Part shown: piece by piece, positions 44,176-52,662 of the stretch | Numbering within the stretch: position 1 is the stretch's first letter | Layout of the letters: every line of letters begins with the position of its first letter | Assembly: GCA_017462565.1 (NCBI GenBank) | Contig: JAFTQW010000004.1 | Span: 99,395-163,394 of the forward strand | DNA: 64,000 bases | Direction: 5' to 3' | From: Ruminococcus sp. | GTDB taxonomy: Bacteria; Bacillota; Clostridia; Oscillospirales; Ruminococcaceae | Made by a program: the position numbers and the translations under genes | Notes under the pieces: model-generated | What the model was told of the DNA's origin: nothing | What the model saw: the letters and a program-made list of their open reading frames with translations, nothing else | Database searches by the model: none

Positions 44176-44571
44176 TTAGTTTTGCTGATAATCAACAGCA
44201 TCTTCGTAGTCGATGATACCATTGATTTTACGGACTTCTGTAACACACATAGCGTGTAAACTCTTCAAGGTTTCATCGTCAACATCATTCATCGCAGCAG
44301 TCATGTGAGACAGCTTACCAAGCTCCACAGCCACTTTAAAAATTAATCTTGCAAGTCGCTGCTCTGTACCTTTGATTTGAGATTTCACTGTTTCCGTTAT
44401 CATAGGGGAGAGGTAATTCACCTCCTCCTGCTGACGAAGATAGCCGATATAGAACTTGACTGCTTTCTCGATAAATTCTGTTTTCGATGAACAGTTGTCC
44501 TCTCTATATTCCTGTTCGATCTTCTTGATCGTTTCCGGCTGAAAGTATACAGCCATTTTTTCTTTTGCCAT
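44176..44571 (-). CDS. Ribbon-helix-helix protein
   Basis: A 131-aa protein whose N-terminus MAKEKMAVYFQPETIKKIEQ fits an RHH (CopG/Arc-like) DNA-binding fold with the helix SSKTEFIEKAVKFYIGYL. The C-terminal half is helical (EQRLARLIFKVAVELGKLSH). AAAAGGAG ribosome site. Its place beside the RepA-like ATPase suggests control of replication or a relaxosome-like accessory role, though no relaxase is seen. Confidence 0.72.
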   Translation of the reverse strand: MAKEKMAVYFQPETIKKIEQEYREDNCSSKTEFIEKAVKFYIGYLRQQEEVNYLSPMITETVKSQIKGTEQRLARLIFKVAVELGKLSHMTAAMNDVDDETLKSLHAMCVTEVRKINGIIDYEDAVDYQQN

Positions 44572-44890
44572 ACATCTACTCCTTTTCTTCTTGCGACTCC
44601 TATAAATACGCCAATTATCGGCACTATTTCGCAGTTACGACTCCTGAATGCGACCTATTTTCAATTTTTGACTCCATGATGTGACTGCTAAAAATTGCAC
44701 AAACCACTTGCGGAAACGGCGCAATTTCGGCACTTCTGCGGTCGGCTTTGCCGTCCGCTGTGAACGCATAAGGGGCTTCAGACCCCTATGCTTTAACTTG
44801 CAATACATTATTTGGAGTTCCTGAACTGCCCTCAAAAAATGAATTTGTGCAGTATGTCAGGACGGACTTTTCATTAGTATTTTGTACGCT
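44572..44890 (-). other. Non-coding hairpin cluster between repA-like and RHH genes, candidate origin
   Basis: About 320 bp without a convincing gene. It contains GCGGTCGGC/GCCGTCCGC (44739-44759) and CATAAGGGG/CCCCTATG (44767-44790) hairpins. Three GACTCC boxes lie at 44595, 44639 and 44670, the last two within 15-bp similar contexts. A 66-codon open frame on the minus strand (44635-44835) has no ribosome site. Might be the element's replication origin or RHH operator. Confidence 0.4.
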
Positions 44891-46096
44891 TTATTGATTC
44901 GCCAACAGACGCTCCACGTTGCCCTGTGTGTCGTTTTGGTATCCTCTGCCGATACTTTCCCGACTGGAATTCGGTGGGCAAGAATCGCCCGACGTTCGCT
45001 TTGTTTTACCGTCACCCTCAAAGTTACCGTCACCCAGTGTAATCAACGGAGTACAGACGTTTTCAGAACTTCGGGGGGACGGCAGAGCAGTAACTTCCAC
45101 GTACACCAAACTACCGTCGCTAACGTCACCCGAACGGTTATAATCAAGTTCAATAATCCTGCTGCCGTGACTTCTTCTTGAGCGAAACAGCACTCCATAT
45201 TGTTTCAGTTCTTCCGTATGCTGAACCAGATCACGGGTTATCCTATTTGAATAATATCGCTGACCGAATCTGCGGTACATCAATTTGCATAACTCCGTTG
45301 CTGAACCTCTGAAATTAATTTCATCAAGCATAAGATCATGAATGGCAAGCGGAAAAGTATCACGTTTATGCGGTTCAACTTCGTCTGTAACTACCCAATG
45401 ATGATTTTCAAAAACAACATTCAGTTCAAGATTTTCAATGTCACGACCAACACAGTACAGTTTTGCAGTACGACTTCCTCGTTTGGTTTCAATAAGAACC
45501 ATACTTCCATCAACACAACCGCTCAGACCTGTTGTTCCGCTTATCATGTTGAACGGATCAGAATCATAATTTTTTCTTGTGTGATGAACAAGCAGAATAG
45601 CAATTCCAAGCTTGTCCGCAAGATTTTTCAGCACGGAAAGTTCCTTGTAATCACGGCTGTAACTCAAATCCGTTGACTCACGAATCTTTTGCAAAGTATC
45701 AATGACAACAATTTTTAAATAGGGCAAGGACTGTTTTGCATTTTCAATCTGCTCCTCCAGACCGTTGCCAATCGATTCAGCCATTATCGCAAAGCTGAGA
45801 TTATCAACAGTTTCGTCAGTGAATTCGTACAGACGGTTTTGAAGTCGCAGCAGACTGTCTTCAAGACTCAGATACAGAGCCTGTCCGCAGTTGGTTTCAT
45901 GTTTCAGAAACTGACTTCCCTCTGCCACAGATAAGCATAATTCAAGTGCAAGCCATGACTTACCGATTTTAGGAGCTCCGGCTAAAATGTACAAGCCCTG
46001 ATATATCATTTTTTCAACGATATATGGTGTATGCACCATTTGCGTGTTCATGATGTAGTCGCAGTTGTAGATTTGCAATTCTTTTCTTTCACTCAT
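44891..46096 (-). CDS. RepA-like hexameric helicase / AAA ATPase
   Basis: A 401-aa RecA-fold ATPase of the AAA_25/RepA type. Walker A is LAGAPKIGKSWLALELCLSV (about residue 38); Walker B IVVIDTLQKIRE; then ILLVHHTRKNYD, the sensor region typical of RepA helicases. The C-terminal part (RFGQRYYSNRITRDLVQHTE) looks like a winged helix, followed by a low-complexity Ser/Thr tail. These occur in integrative elements that replicate autonomously after excision. Good AAGGAG ribosome site. Confidence 0.87.
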   Translation of the reverse strand: MSERKELQIYNCDYIMNTQMVHTPYIVEKMIYQGLYILAGAPKIGKSWLALELCLSVAEGSQFLKHETNCGQALYLSLEDSLLRLQNRLYEFTDETVDNLSFAIMAESIGNGLEEQIENAKQSLPYLKIVVIDTLQKIRESTDLSYSRDYKELSVLKNLADKLGIAILLVHHTRKNYDSDPFNMISGTTGLSGCVDGSMVLIETKRGSRTAKLYCVGRDIENLELNVVFENHHWVVTDEVEPHKRDTFPLAIHDLMLDEINFRGSATELCKLMYRRFGQRYYSNRITRDLVQHTEELKQYGVLFRSRRSHGSRIIELDYNRSGDVSDGSLVYVEVTALPSPRSSENVCTPLITLGDGNFEGDGKTKRTSGDSCPPNSSRESIGRGYQNDTQGNVERLLANQ

Positions 46097-46188
46097 CGGC
46101 GTTACTCCTTATTCAATTATCAAGATTCTTTAGTAATATTAAATTATTCTGATAGTATTACTGGCAAGTGATAAAATCAGAGCACAAC

Positions 46189-46968
46189 TCAGTGTTTTGC
46201 TCTTGATTTGTATACATTAAATTGATTACGGCATCTTGGTGAACAGAATTCACTCCTGACATCACCTGCATAGAAAATTTTATCACAGTGTTTACAGTAT
46301 CTCAACGGTTTTCTTTCGTCAGTTACTGCTTTGGCAAATGCAAAGTCAATGATGGCTTTCAGTGAAACATACTCACACACAAGATTTATTTCTCTTTGAA
46401 TATCTATTTTGTATGTCAGCTGTGGTTTATTGAAGTTCTCCAATTCTTTTTTCTCTGCTGTCATAAAACTATAAAGATATTTAAAATATTTTATCATCCA
46501 TTCAAGCGGTTCTGAATACTGCCAGCCGTTCAGAAACATTTTATTATAAATTGTACCTCTTCTTTTAAAACCGAGCTTAAATTCCAACGGTCTGAGTATG
46601 TCAACTTCATTGAATGGAAAAAACTGTTTTGTAAAATTCGACGTTGAAACTATTCCTGATTCCATAAAAATATTTTCGTGAATTATGACCTGTTCATTGC
46701 TGTCCAGATCTGAATCCGTAATGTCGGTCATTATACCTAAAAGTCCGTATTTTCGCACAAAATCCAGCACATTTTCCTTTTGCCCTGTATCATTCTCGGT
46801 CAGATATCTTCCGAGATTGAGTGCGTCGCTCAGAAGTTCGTATTCATTCTCCAACGGATTGTACAGATACGTCTGCTCGCTTACCGGAACAACATATTCA
46901 GTCCCATTATGGCTTTCAGTTCTGTACTGTATATTCCTTGCCCAGAAACTTACCTGATTATTTTTCAT
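46189..46968 (-). CDS. Zinc-ribbon element protein (DUF6076-like)
   Basis: A 259-aa protein of mainly unknown fold. The C-terminus has LRYCKHCDKIFYAGDVRSEF followed by CSPRCRNQF, a CxxC...CxxxC zinc ribbon as in CGNR-type DNA-binding proteins. It resembles a protein family common in Firmicute mobile elements (DUF6076 by memory; not verified). AAAGGTG ribosome site. It is upstream of the RepA-like gene in the same direction and may be a regulator. Confidence 0.65.
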   Translation of the reverse strand: MKNNQVSFWARNIQYRTESHNGTEYVVPVSEQTYLYNPLENEYELLSDALNLGRYLTENDTGQKENVLDFVRKYGLLGIMTDITDSDLDSNEQVIIHENIFMESGIVSTSNFTKQFFPFNEVDILRPLEFKLGFKRRGTIYNKMFLNGWQYSEPLEWMIKYFKYLYSFMTAEKKELENFNKPQLTYKIDIQREINLVCEYVSLKAIIDFAFAKAVTDERKPLRYCKHCDKIFYAGDVRSEFCSPRCRNQFNVYKSRAKH

Positions 46969-47102
46969 CTTATCACCTTTGTAATCGCATTTTACATAAT
47001 TAATATTACTGATATATCATATCCTAACACATCTAGCAGAATTTGTCAATAGGGAAATTTTATTTTTTATATTTAACCAATGTTGACCTTAGAAAATTGA
47101 TA

Positions 47103-47131
47103 TTGAAATTTGAAGTTCTTTATGCTATAAT
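47103..47131 (+). promoter_or_regulatory. Promoter of the agr regulator pair
   Basis: TTGAAA (47103-47108), 17-bp spacer, TATAAT (47126-47131), about 30 bp before the response-regulator ATG. Confidence 0.75.
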
Positions 47132-47161
47132 TAAAACATATTGTTATAGGGACGTGATAAA

Positions 47162-47881
47162 ATGAACATAGTAATATGCGACGACTCTGAATCCGATGCA
47201 TTGGCTGCAAAAGAAGTCATAAAACGAACCGCACAGGAATTACACATCAAAACGGAATTTGATATCTACTCAAACGCCGTCGAAGTCGAACGGAAACTGC
47301 TGATAAAGAAAGAGCCTGCCGACATTCTCATACTCGACATTGATATGCCTGAAATATCGGGACTTGAGCTTGCTGAAAGACTGCGGGCAGAAAATCTGGA
47401 TCTGATAATTATTTTTCTATCGGCACATGAAGAGTTTGTATTTAAAGCAATTGAATTTCAGCCGTTCAGATACATAAGGAAAATGCGCCTGGCAACTGAA
47501 ATGCCTATAGCCATTCAGGCGGCGGTCAACGTCCTTGAAATAAGCAGTGACAAACAAATTATTCTCTACACGGAAGATGGAGAAAAAGCTGTCATGATTT
47601 CCGAGATCATGTATTTCGAGGCAGAAAAACATAAGACATACATTTATCTGAAAAACGGTGACTGCATTCATGCAAGACGATCCATCGCCGAATTACATCA
47701 GCTTATAAATAAAGAGAGCTTTATAATGATACATCGGAGCTGTGTTGTAAACACAGATTATGTGAAAAATATGCAGAATTGTCTGTTGATCCTCAAAAAT
47801 GACGAACAGCTTCTTGTCAGCAGACGAAAATTCAGCGAAGTGAAACAGCAGATCCTGAATATATGGGGTGAACTACTATGA
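47162..47881 (+). CDS. AgrA-like LytTR response regulator
   Basis: A 239-aa response regulator. Receiver domain: NIVICDDSESDALAAKEV, phospho-Asp in ILILDIDMPEISGLELAE, conserved Ser in IIFLSAHEEF and Lys in YIRKM. The C-terminal LytTR DNA-binding domain starts about residue 140 (EAEKHKTYIYLKNG) and includes MIHRSCVVNTDYVKNMQ. Together with the GHKL kinase (4-bp ATGA overlap), AgrD-like peptide and AgrB it makes a full agr circuit. Its likely binding site is the 21-bp-period direct repeat at 49211-49241. Confidence 0.92.
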   Translation: MNIVICDDSESDALAAKEVIKRTAQELHIKTEFDIYSNAVEVERKLLIKKEPADILILDIDMPEISGLELAERLRAENLDLIIIFLSAHEEFVFKAIEFQPFRYIRKMRLATEMPIAIQAAVNVLEISSDKQIILYTEDGEKAVMISEIMYFEAEKHKTYIYLKNGDCIHARRSIAELHQLINKESFIMIHRSCVVNTDYVKNMQNCLLILKNDEQLLVSRRKFSEVKQQILNIWGELL

Positions 47882-49164
47882 GCCGAATATATTGGATAGC
47901 CGAATACGGAGCGACATTTACTGAGTTTTTTCTCAGCACAATCTTTTGTTCAACTTTTATTGAAAAAACAAATCGTAATCAAAAATTATATCTTCGTGTA
48001 TTTGCTTCAATAATTGCTGCCGTTTTTATTCTAATAACTAATCACATAGAATTATATTCTCCAATAACAGCAATTGTCGGATTTGTTTCAATCGCTTTAA
48101 TGCAAATCTTTCTATATCCTGAACATAAAATTAAAGCGGCTATTTGGTCGTTAATCTATTTACTTCTGATTGCAATGACGGATGGAATCATTGTCAGTAC
48201 GCTGTCCTATGCGTTCCATATTCCGACCGCTGATATTTATGAAGAAATGTCATTATATCGCCTTGTTGCAGTTGCAACTTCAAAAATATTCCTGATGTTT
48301 CTGACAGTTATACTTAATAAGCTACTTGCCCGAAAAGGAGTTTTGCAAAAGAGGTATTTTGTAATTTTATTTCTAATTACCGCAGTAATGCTTATATTGA
48401 TTGTAACTATAACTTTTATTGATATTCAAAATGAATCCGTAAATTCTTATGTTTCAACATTATTTTTCTTTATGATGTTATTTTTAATAATTGTTATTTT
48501 CTTCGGAGCTTTTAAACTTACAACTCACTATGAAGATCAGCAGCAATTGAAACTGACCACGCTGAAAAATGAAATGCTTGAGCAGTCTATGGAAGAAACA
48601 GAGCAGATATTTGAGATATGGCAAAGGAAACTCCACGATTTTAAACATCAGATCATCGACCTTATGTCACTTGCTGAACACGATGACATGGAGGGAATCA
48701 AGCGTTATCTTGCAAGACAGAACGACTTGCTCGGAAAGAAACTTTTCTATTATAAAACAGGAAACGATACAGTTGACTCGATTCTGTACATCAAGCAGAA
48801 AATGGCTGAAAGCAGCGGAATTACGTTTATAATAAATGCTGAGATTCCGGAAAACTGCAAAATCGCATCAGAACATTTTGCATCGATTCTCGGCAACCTG
48901 CTCGATAACGCTCTCGAGGCGTCGGCAGATGAAGAAGCTCCGTTCATTGAAGTGAAGATAAAACAAGTTGAAAAGTTTCTGGTCATTTCAATTTCCAACA
49001 AATGTACAAGAGAAGATATTTCTCTTGAAACCACAAAAGCCAATAAAAAGCTGCACGGAATCGGAATTAATTCCGTAAAGCACACAGTCAGACGTTATAA
49101 CGGAGGATTTTCTGTTATACATAAGAATAATGTATTCAGTGCTAACGTTATGATTCCGATGTAA
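47878..49164 (+). CDS. AgrC-like GHKL sensor kinase
   Basis: A 428-aa histidine kinase. About six membrane helices fill residues 1-215; a dimerisation/phosphoacceptor segment KLHDFKHQIIDLMSLAEHDD holds the His; the GHKL ATPase has N-box ILGNLLDNALEASAD and G-box KKLHGIGINSVKHTV. This is the class that senses cyclic autoinducer peptides. It overlaps the regulator gene by four bases. The peptide and processing genes follow directly. Confidence 0.92.
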   Translation: MSRIYWIAEYGATFTEFFLSTIFCSTFIEKTNRNQKLYLRVFASIIAAVFILITNHIELYSPITAIVGFVSIALMQIFLYPEHKIKAAIWSLIYLLLIAMTDGIIVSTLSYAFHIPTADIYEEMSLYRLVAVATSKIFLMFLTVILNKLLARKGVLQKRYFVILFLITAVMLILIVTITFIDIQNESVNSYVSTLFFFMMLFLIIVIFFGAFKLTTHYEDQQQLKLTTLKNEMLEQSMEETEQIFEIWQRKLHDFKHQIIDLMSLAEHDDMEGIKRYLARQNDLLGKKLFYYKTGNDTVDSILYIKQKMAESSGITFIINAEIPENCKIASEHFASILGNLLDNALEASADEEAPFIEVKIKQVEKFLVISISNKCTREDISLETTKANKKLHGIGINSVKHTVRRYNGGFSVIHKNNVFSANVMIPM

Positions 49165-49210
49165 ACACCTCAAAAGCGGTTATTTTACAGTTAAATAATA
49201 TAAATATATG

Positions 49211-49277
49211 CCATTCGTGCTAAAAAACATACCATTCGTGCAAATTTTAACACAAACCGTTCCTGACGTGCTATAAT
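49211..49277 (+). promoter_or_regulatory. LytTR operator and activator-type promoter of agrD
   Basis: CCATTCGTGC is repeated at 49211-49220 and 49232-49241, exactly 21 bp (two helical turns) apart, the spacing LytTR regulators require. The -10 TATAAT is at 49272-49277 and the -35 region (49249-49254) is non-consensus. The operator ends 7 bp before it, as in activator-dependent AgrA promoters. Confidence 0.85.
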
Positions 49278-49309
49278 ACAATCACAAGGTCAGGAAGGGA
49301 AGAACGAAG

Positions 49310-49444
49310 ATGAAAAAGAGAATCATTGCTGTTGTCAAGAAGACAATTGAGAGTGTGGCATCTGTTTCAAGTGAGACAACATCAATTCTTGGACTGTATC
49401 AGCCTAAGACACCCAAGTCTCTCGTGAAGTCTGACAAGAAGTGA
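49310..49444 (+). CDS. agrD: AgrD-like autoinducer precursor with Ser in place of Cys
   Basis: A 44-aa peptide that starts MKKRIIAVVKKTIESVASVS. It has an amphipathic N-terminal leader, a core SSETTSILGLY, and the conserved C-terminal tail QPKTPKSLVK found in AgrD-type cyclic-lactone precursors. AgrB normally forms a thiolactone through Cys in the core. Here the only suitable residue is Ser (TSILGLY), implying an ester (lactone) ring as known for a few Agr systems. It lies between agrC-like and agrB-like genes, behind the LytTR operator, with GGAAGGGAAG upstream. Confidence 0.85.
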   Translation: MKKRIIAVVKKTIESVASVSSETTSILGLYQPKTPKSLVKSDKK

Positions 49445-49454
49445 GGTATGGAAA

Positions 49455-50042
49455 ATGTTCCGAAACCTCGCAGAAGACATCACATTTTTGTTGATAAAAA
49501 ATAAGATAGTCGAGATTGAAAAGCGTGAAATCTATATCTATGGACTTGAGGTTATACTGCTGAACGGCGGACTTCTGATTACGTTTCTTATAATCAGCAT
49601 ACTTTGCGGAGAAATAGTGAATTTCCTTGCATATCTTATATTCTTTCTCCCTATGAGGTTATTTTCCGGAGGATACCACGCTGAAACAAGCGAACGCTGT
49701 TTTATCTTATCAACAATCACGTTCGGAGCATCAATTGCAGTTTCAAAGCTAATTCCGTTGCTGTACATATCCAACATGGGGAAAATAATCGGAGCAGTTT
49801 CCGTACTCGTTATATTGGTATTAGCGCCGCTGATAAACAAAAACAATCTCCTGAATCAAACACAGCGAAAACGGAACAGGAGCATCCTTTGCACATTATT
49901 ATTTATTGACCTTGTATTCTACATCCTGAGCTGCAATTATACCTGGACAATAGCTTCAAATGAGTTGATTTTCATTGCTATGAACGCAGTATTGCTTTTG
50001 GCAGAAAAGCTGAAGCAGTGCATTTCCAACATGAAAGATTAA
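49455..50042 (+). CDS. agrB: AgrB-type membrane peptidase
   Basis: A 195-aa integral membrane protease that processes and cyclises AgrD. MRLFSGGYHAETSERCF contains the catalytic His (GGYHA) and Cys (SERC), seven residues apart as in AgrB. About five hydrophobic helices surround them. It starts 10 nt after agrD with a GAGGTATGG ribosome region. Short hydrophilic C-terminus (EKLKQCISNMKD). Confidence 0.93.
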   Translation: MFRNLAEDITFLLIKNKIVEIEKREIYIYGLEVILLNGGLLITFLIISILCGEIVNFLAYLIFFLPMRLFSGGYHAETSERCFILSTITFGASIAVSKLIPLLYISNMGKIIGAVSVLVILVLAPLINKNNLLNQTQRKRNRSILCTLLFIDLVFYILSCNYTWTIASNELIFIAMNAVLLLAEKLKQCISNMKD

Positions 50043-50131
50043 CAGTTTCGTCTTTTTGAGCCTTTAAAATCACTATGTTATATATGGTTTTATTCTCATA
50101 CTGACAAGCGTAAATGAAAGGATGTTTATTT

Positions 50132-50533
50132 ATGAAAAAGATGTTTAAAAAATCTCTCGCCACTGTTATGGCTGTCGCTTCACTTGCTACTGGTATGGTA
50201 GGAATGAGTGCGAGTGCTGTAAGCGAAACCGTAAATTTATATAAGGATGCAGGAGCACCTGGTTCTTCTACTCGTACTTCTTGTGAATGGAGTTACACTA
50301 CCTCACTAAAAACATCAACCATTAGTGTTGATAATTTTTCTGCTACTGATAACAGTACGAAAATATTCGCTTACATTTCGGTAGATGGAGATACTAAAGC
50401 TGATGGTTACATTTATCCCTCAGGCGGTTCAGTAACTGCATCTGACCTTAAACTTGGTAAATCCGCTTATGCAACCGCTTACTTCGTTAATCTCGTGGGT
50501 AATATGAGAGCTAATGTATCAATAAGTGGCTGA
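50132..50533 (+). CDS. Secreted beta-rich small protein, candidate bacteriocin
   Basis: A 133-aa protein with a clear Sec signal peptide (MKKMFKKSLATVMAVASLAT... cut after ASA, about residue 29). The mature 104 residues are Ser/Thr/Tyr/Gly-rich and predicted beta (YTTSLKTSTISVDNFSATDN, KIFAYISVDGDTKADGYI, AYATAYFVNLVGN). There is one Cys. The layout (secreted protein, hairpin, lipoprotein, ABC exporter) recalls lactococcin-972-like bacteriocin loci, but I see no firm sequence match. It lies 90 bp after agrB. Product identity is inference. Confidence 0.6.
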   Translation: MKKMFKKSLATVMAVASLATGMVGMSASAVSETVNLYKDAGAPGSSTRTSCEWSYTTSLKTSTISVDNFSATDNSTKIFAYISVDGDTKADGYIYPSGGSVTASDLKLGKSAYATAYFVNLVGNMRANVSISG

Positions 50534-50585
50534 TTATTTGTTTTCATTTGAATCCTAAATAGTTCAGGTCACATATTTATGCGTT

Positions 50586-50630
50586 TCAATAACTCCTGAA
50601 TGTGCAACTGTATACTTCAGGAGTTATTGA
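50586..50630 (+). terminator. Strong hairpin between secreted protein and lipoprotein genes
   Basis: TCAATAACTCCTGAA / TTCAGGAGTTATTGA, a perfect 15-bp stem with a 15-nt loop and a TTTCACATTT tail. It probably makes the secreted protein more abundant than the downstream genes. Confidence 0.82.
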
Positions 50631-50669
50631 TTTCACATTTATGGTTAACAAATTAATGGAGATGATATC

Positions 50670-51857
50670 ATGAAAAAAATAATACTTTCTATGTCATTAT
50701 TATTTATACTTACAGCCTGTGCTTCCGTTCCCGACCAAGTAAAAAGCGATATGAATGGTTATCGTAATGCCGAAAATGGTAAATTAAATAATTCTGAATT
50801 TACTTATATTAACGTTTCAGATTTATCAGACAATGCAGAAACAGCAATGAGTAAGGAATATGGACAATTTACCATTTCAAATAAAATAAAATTTATTCAA
50901 CCTTCTGAACTTAACATAATGTCATTTAAAAGTGTATTCGGATTCTCAGAAAAAACTGAAGAAACGGTAGGACTATTTTTCACTGCTTCAGAAATTGCTG
51001 CACAAAATCCAGATAAAAACAATTTGGAATTTGCCTTTTATAACGAAATAGATAAGTTCTATTGCAATGTTGATGATGACGGTTTTATTGCTGTGCTAAA
51101 ACCAGACGCATTTGATATTTCATTCTCCTATAGCGAACCAAATGTAAAGATTTATCACCCCGACCGCAATGACGATTTAAACGACGAATATCAGTTAAAT
51201 GACGGAAAATGTTCGGTAAATGACGCTGTAGAATATGTTGATAACTGGCTTGAAACAAAGTACGAACCACTTTGTCCGGATTTCAACTGTAAGGTCAATA
51301 CAGTTATAGTACGTGAACATAATAATAATTACCTCTACCAATTTTTAGCCGAAAGCTCGTATAAGGGCGTTCCTATCGACAGCTACACTAGAGAAGCCGA
51401 AATAGTGGATGGAGAACATACAGGCAAAATGTCATATATTGATTACGGAATTCAAATACAGATGATAAATATTGATACAATTGATTCGTTTACAAATCTT
51501 ATGGGAATGATAGAACCTACTGTTATTGAGAACATTGATGAATGTATTTCCCTTGAAAGCGCATTGAATTTCTGTGAAAACACATTTACAGATTTCAGAG
51601 ATGTAACAATTTCAGACATTGACATCATGTATACACTTAATCCAGTTTATGAGACTGACGATGAGGGACAACTTGTTGTAAACGGCTATAATTCACGTCC
51701 TGTATGGGAATTTGTAATAGATGTTCCGCCTGAGGAATTTCTCGCAAATGGCGAAGCAAACACTTACGGCGATACAAGGAAATACATTTATATTGATATG
51801 GTAACAGGTGAGCTTAAATACAACTTTGACATTGTAAAACAAGGACTTGGTGATTAA
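50670..51857 (+). CDS. Large lipoprotein with an unknown domain
   Basis: A 395-aa protein with a lipobox LLFILTACAS (Cys about residue 17). The rest is acidic and beta-rich with no named domain; DIDIMYTLNPVYETDDEGQ and RPVWEFVIDVPPEEF are near the C-terminus, resembling folds that handle peptides at the surface. It precedes the ABC genes, with GTG of the next gene one base after the TAA. It may be an immunity or receptor lipoprotein for the secreted protein, by position. AT-rich relative to the backbone. Confidence 0.68.
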   Translation: MKKIILSMSLLFILTACASVPDQVKSDMNGYRNAENGKLNNSEFTYINVSDLSDNAETAMSKEYGQFTISNKIKFIQPSELNIMSFKSVFGFSEKTEETVGLFFTASEIAAQNPDKNNLEFAFYNEIDKFYCNVDDDGFIAVLKPDAFDISFSYSEPNVKIYHPDRNDDLNDEYQLNDGKCSVNDAVEYVDNWLETKYEPLCPDFNCKVNTVIVREHNNNYLYQFLAESSYKGVPIDSYTREAEIVDGEHTGKMSYIDYGIQIQMINIDTIDSFTNLMGMIEPTVIENIDECISLESALNFCENTFTDFRDVTISDIDIMYTLNPVYETDDEGQLVVNGYNSRPVWEFVIDVPPEEFLANGEANTYGDTRKYIYIDMVTGELKYNFDIVKQGLGD

Positions 51858-51858
51858 T

Positions 51859-52662
51859 GTGAATAAATTAATTAACAATATTGCCGTTGAGTTGAAAAAA
51901 ACTGTTTTCAGCTATGGCTTTATTCTTTGCATAGTTATCACCTGCCTGCTGTGCTTTACGTCATCTGTTTATACCGACAGCTTTACAGGGAAAGAGTATT
52001 CGGTTTTTGAGGTCATAGCGAATAAAAGCAGGTCTGTGTTTTCTTCATTCACAAGTTCCCAGATGCTTCATGCATCTGTAAGTCCCTATCTTACCTTATT
52101 TATTCCGGTGCTTTCATCTCTGCCCTTTGTCACAGGCTTCTGTGCAGAAAGACTGGGCGGAAATATGAGATTCGTAATCACAAGAAGCGGTAAATATAAA
52201 TATTGCATTTTCAAATTCATCTCCGCAGCTTTAAGCGGCGGAACATCTGTAATGGCTGGATTTATGCTGTATAGCATCGTCGTATGCTTTTCGTTTTCTA
52301 ATGAGGGCCTATCCGCTCTTGAGCTTATGAAAATGTACATAGGAATGGGATTATACGGTACGATCTCTGTTCTTCCGGCATTTTTTCTTTCGGCATTTAT
52401 CAAGAATAAGTATATGATATGCTGTTTCCCGTTCATTTTTATGCATTTTTATTATACATCGGTCTCGAAAGTTCAGGATATTTTCAATGCCCATGGCAGA
52501 TGGGATATGGTTTTTAAAATGTCTTTTCTCTACCCCAGTTATATTAAAGAAGTATTATTTGATGTGAATGCTGATGTCATAATATATCACGCTGTATTGT
52601 CCGTTGCCGCGCTTGTTGGCTTTACCGTGATCATGAACAGGAGGCTCGACTATGGACAGTAA
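51859..52662 (+). CDS. ABC-2-type permease 1
   Basis: A 267-aa membrane protein with about six helices (YGFILCIVITCLLCF, ...LFIPVLSSLPFVTGFCAERL...). The start is GTG at 51859, right after the lipoprotein stop; alternative TTG four codons earlier is less likely. No ATPase domain. With the next permease and the ATPase it makes an asymmetric exporter. It overlaps the next gene by 11 nt. Confidence 0.82.
   Translation: MNKLINNIAVELKKTVFSYGFILCIVITCLLCFTSSVYTDSFTGKEYSVFEVIANKSRSVFSSFTSSQMLHASVSPYLTLFIPVLSSLPFVTGFCAERLGGNMRFVITRSGKYKYCIFKFISAALSGGTSVMAGFMLYSIVVCFSFSNEGLSALELMKMYIGMGLYGTISVLPAFFLSAFIKNKYMICCFPFIFMHFYYTSVSKVQDIFNAHGRWDMVFKMSFLYPSYIKEVLFDVNADVIIYHAVLSVAALVGFTVIMNRRLDYGQ

Noticed and set aside
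44635-44835. 66-codon minus-strand frame between the RepA-like and RHH genes
   Set aside because: No ribosome site; it spans the hairpin cluster and looks non-coding.
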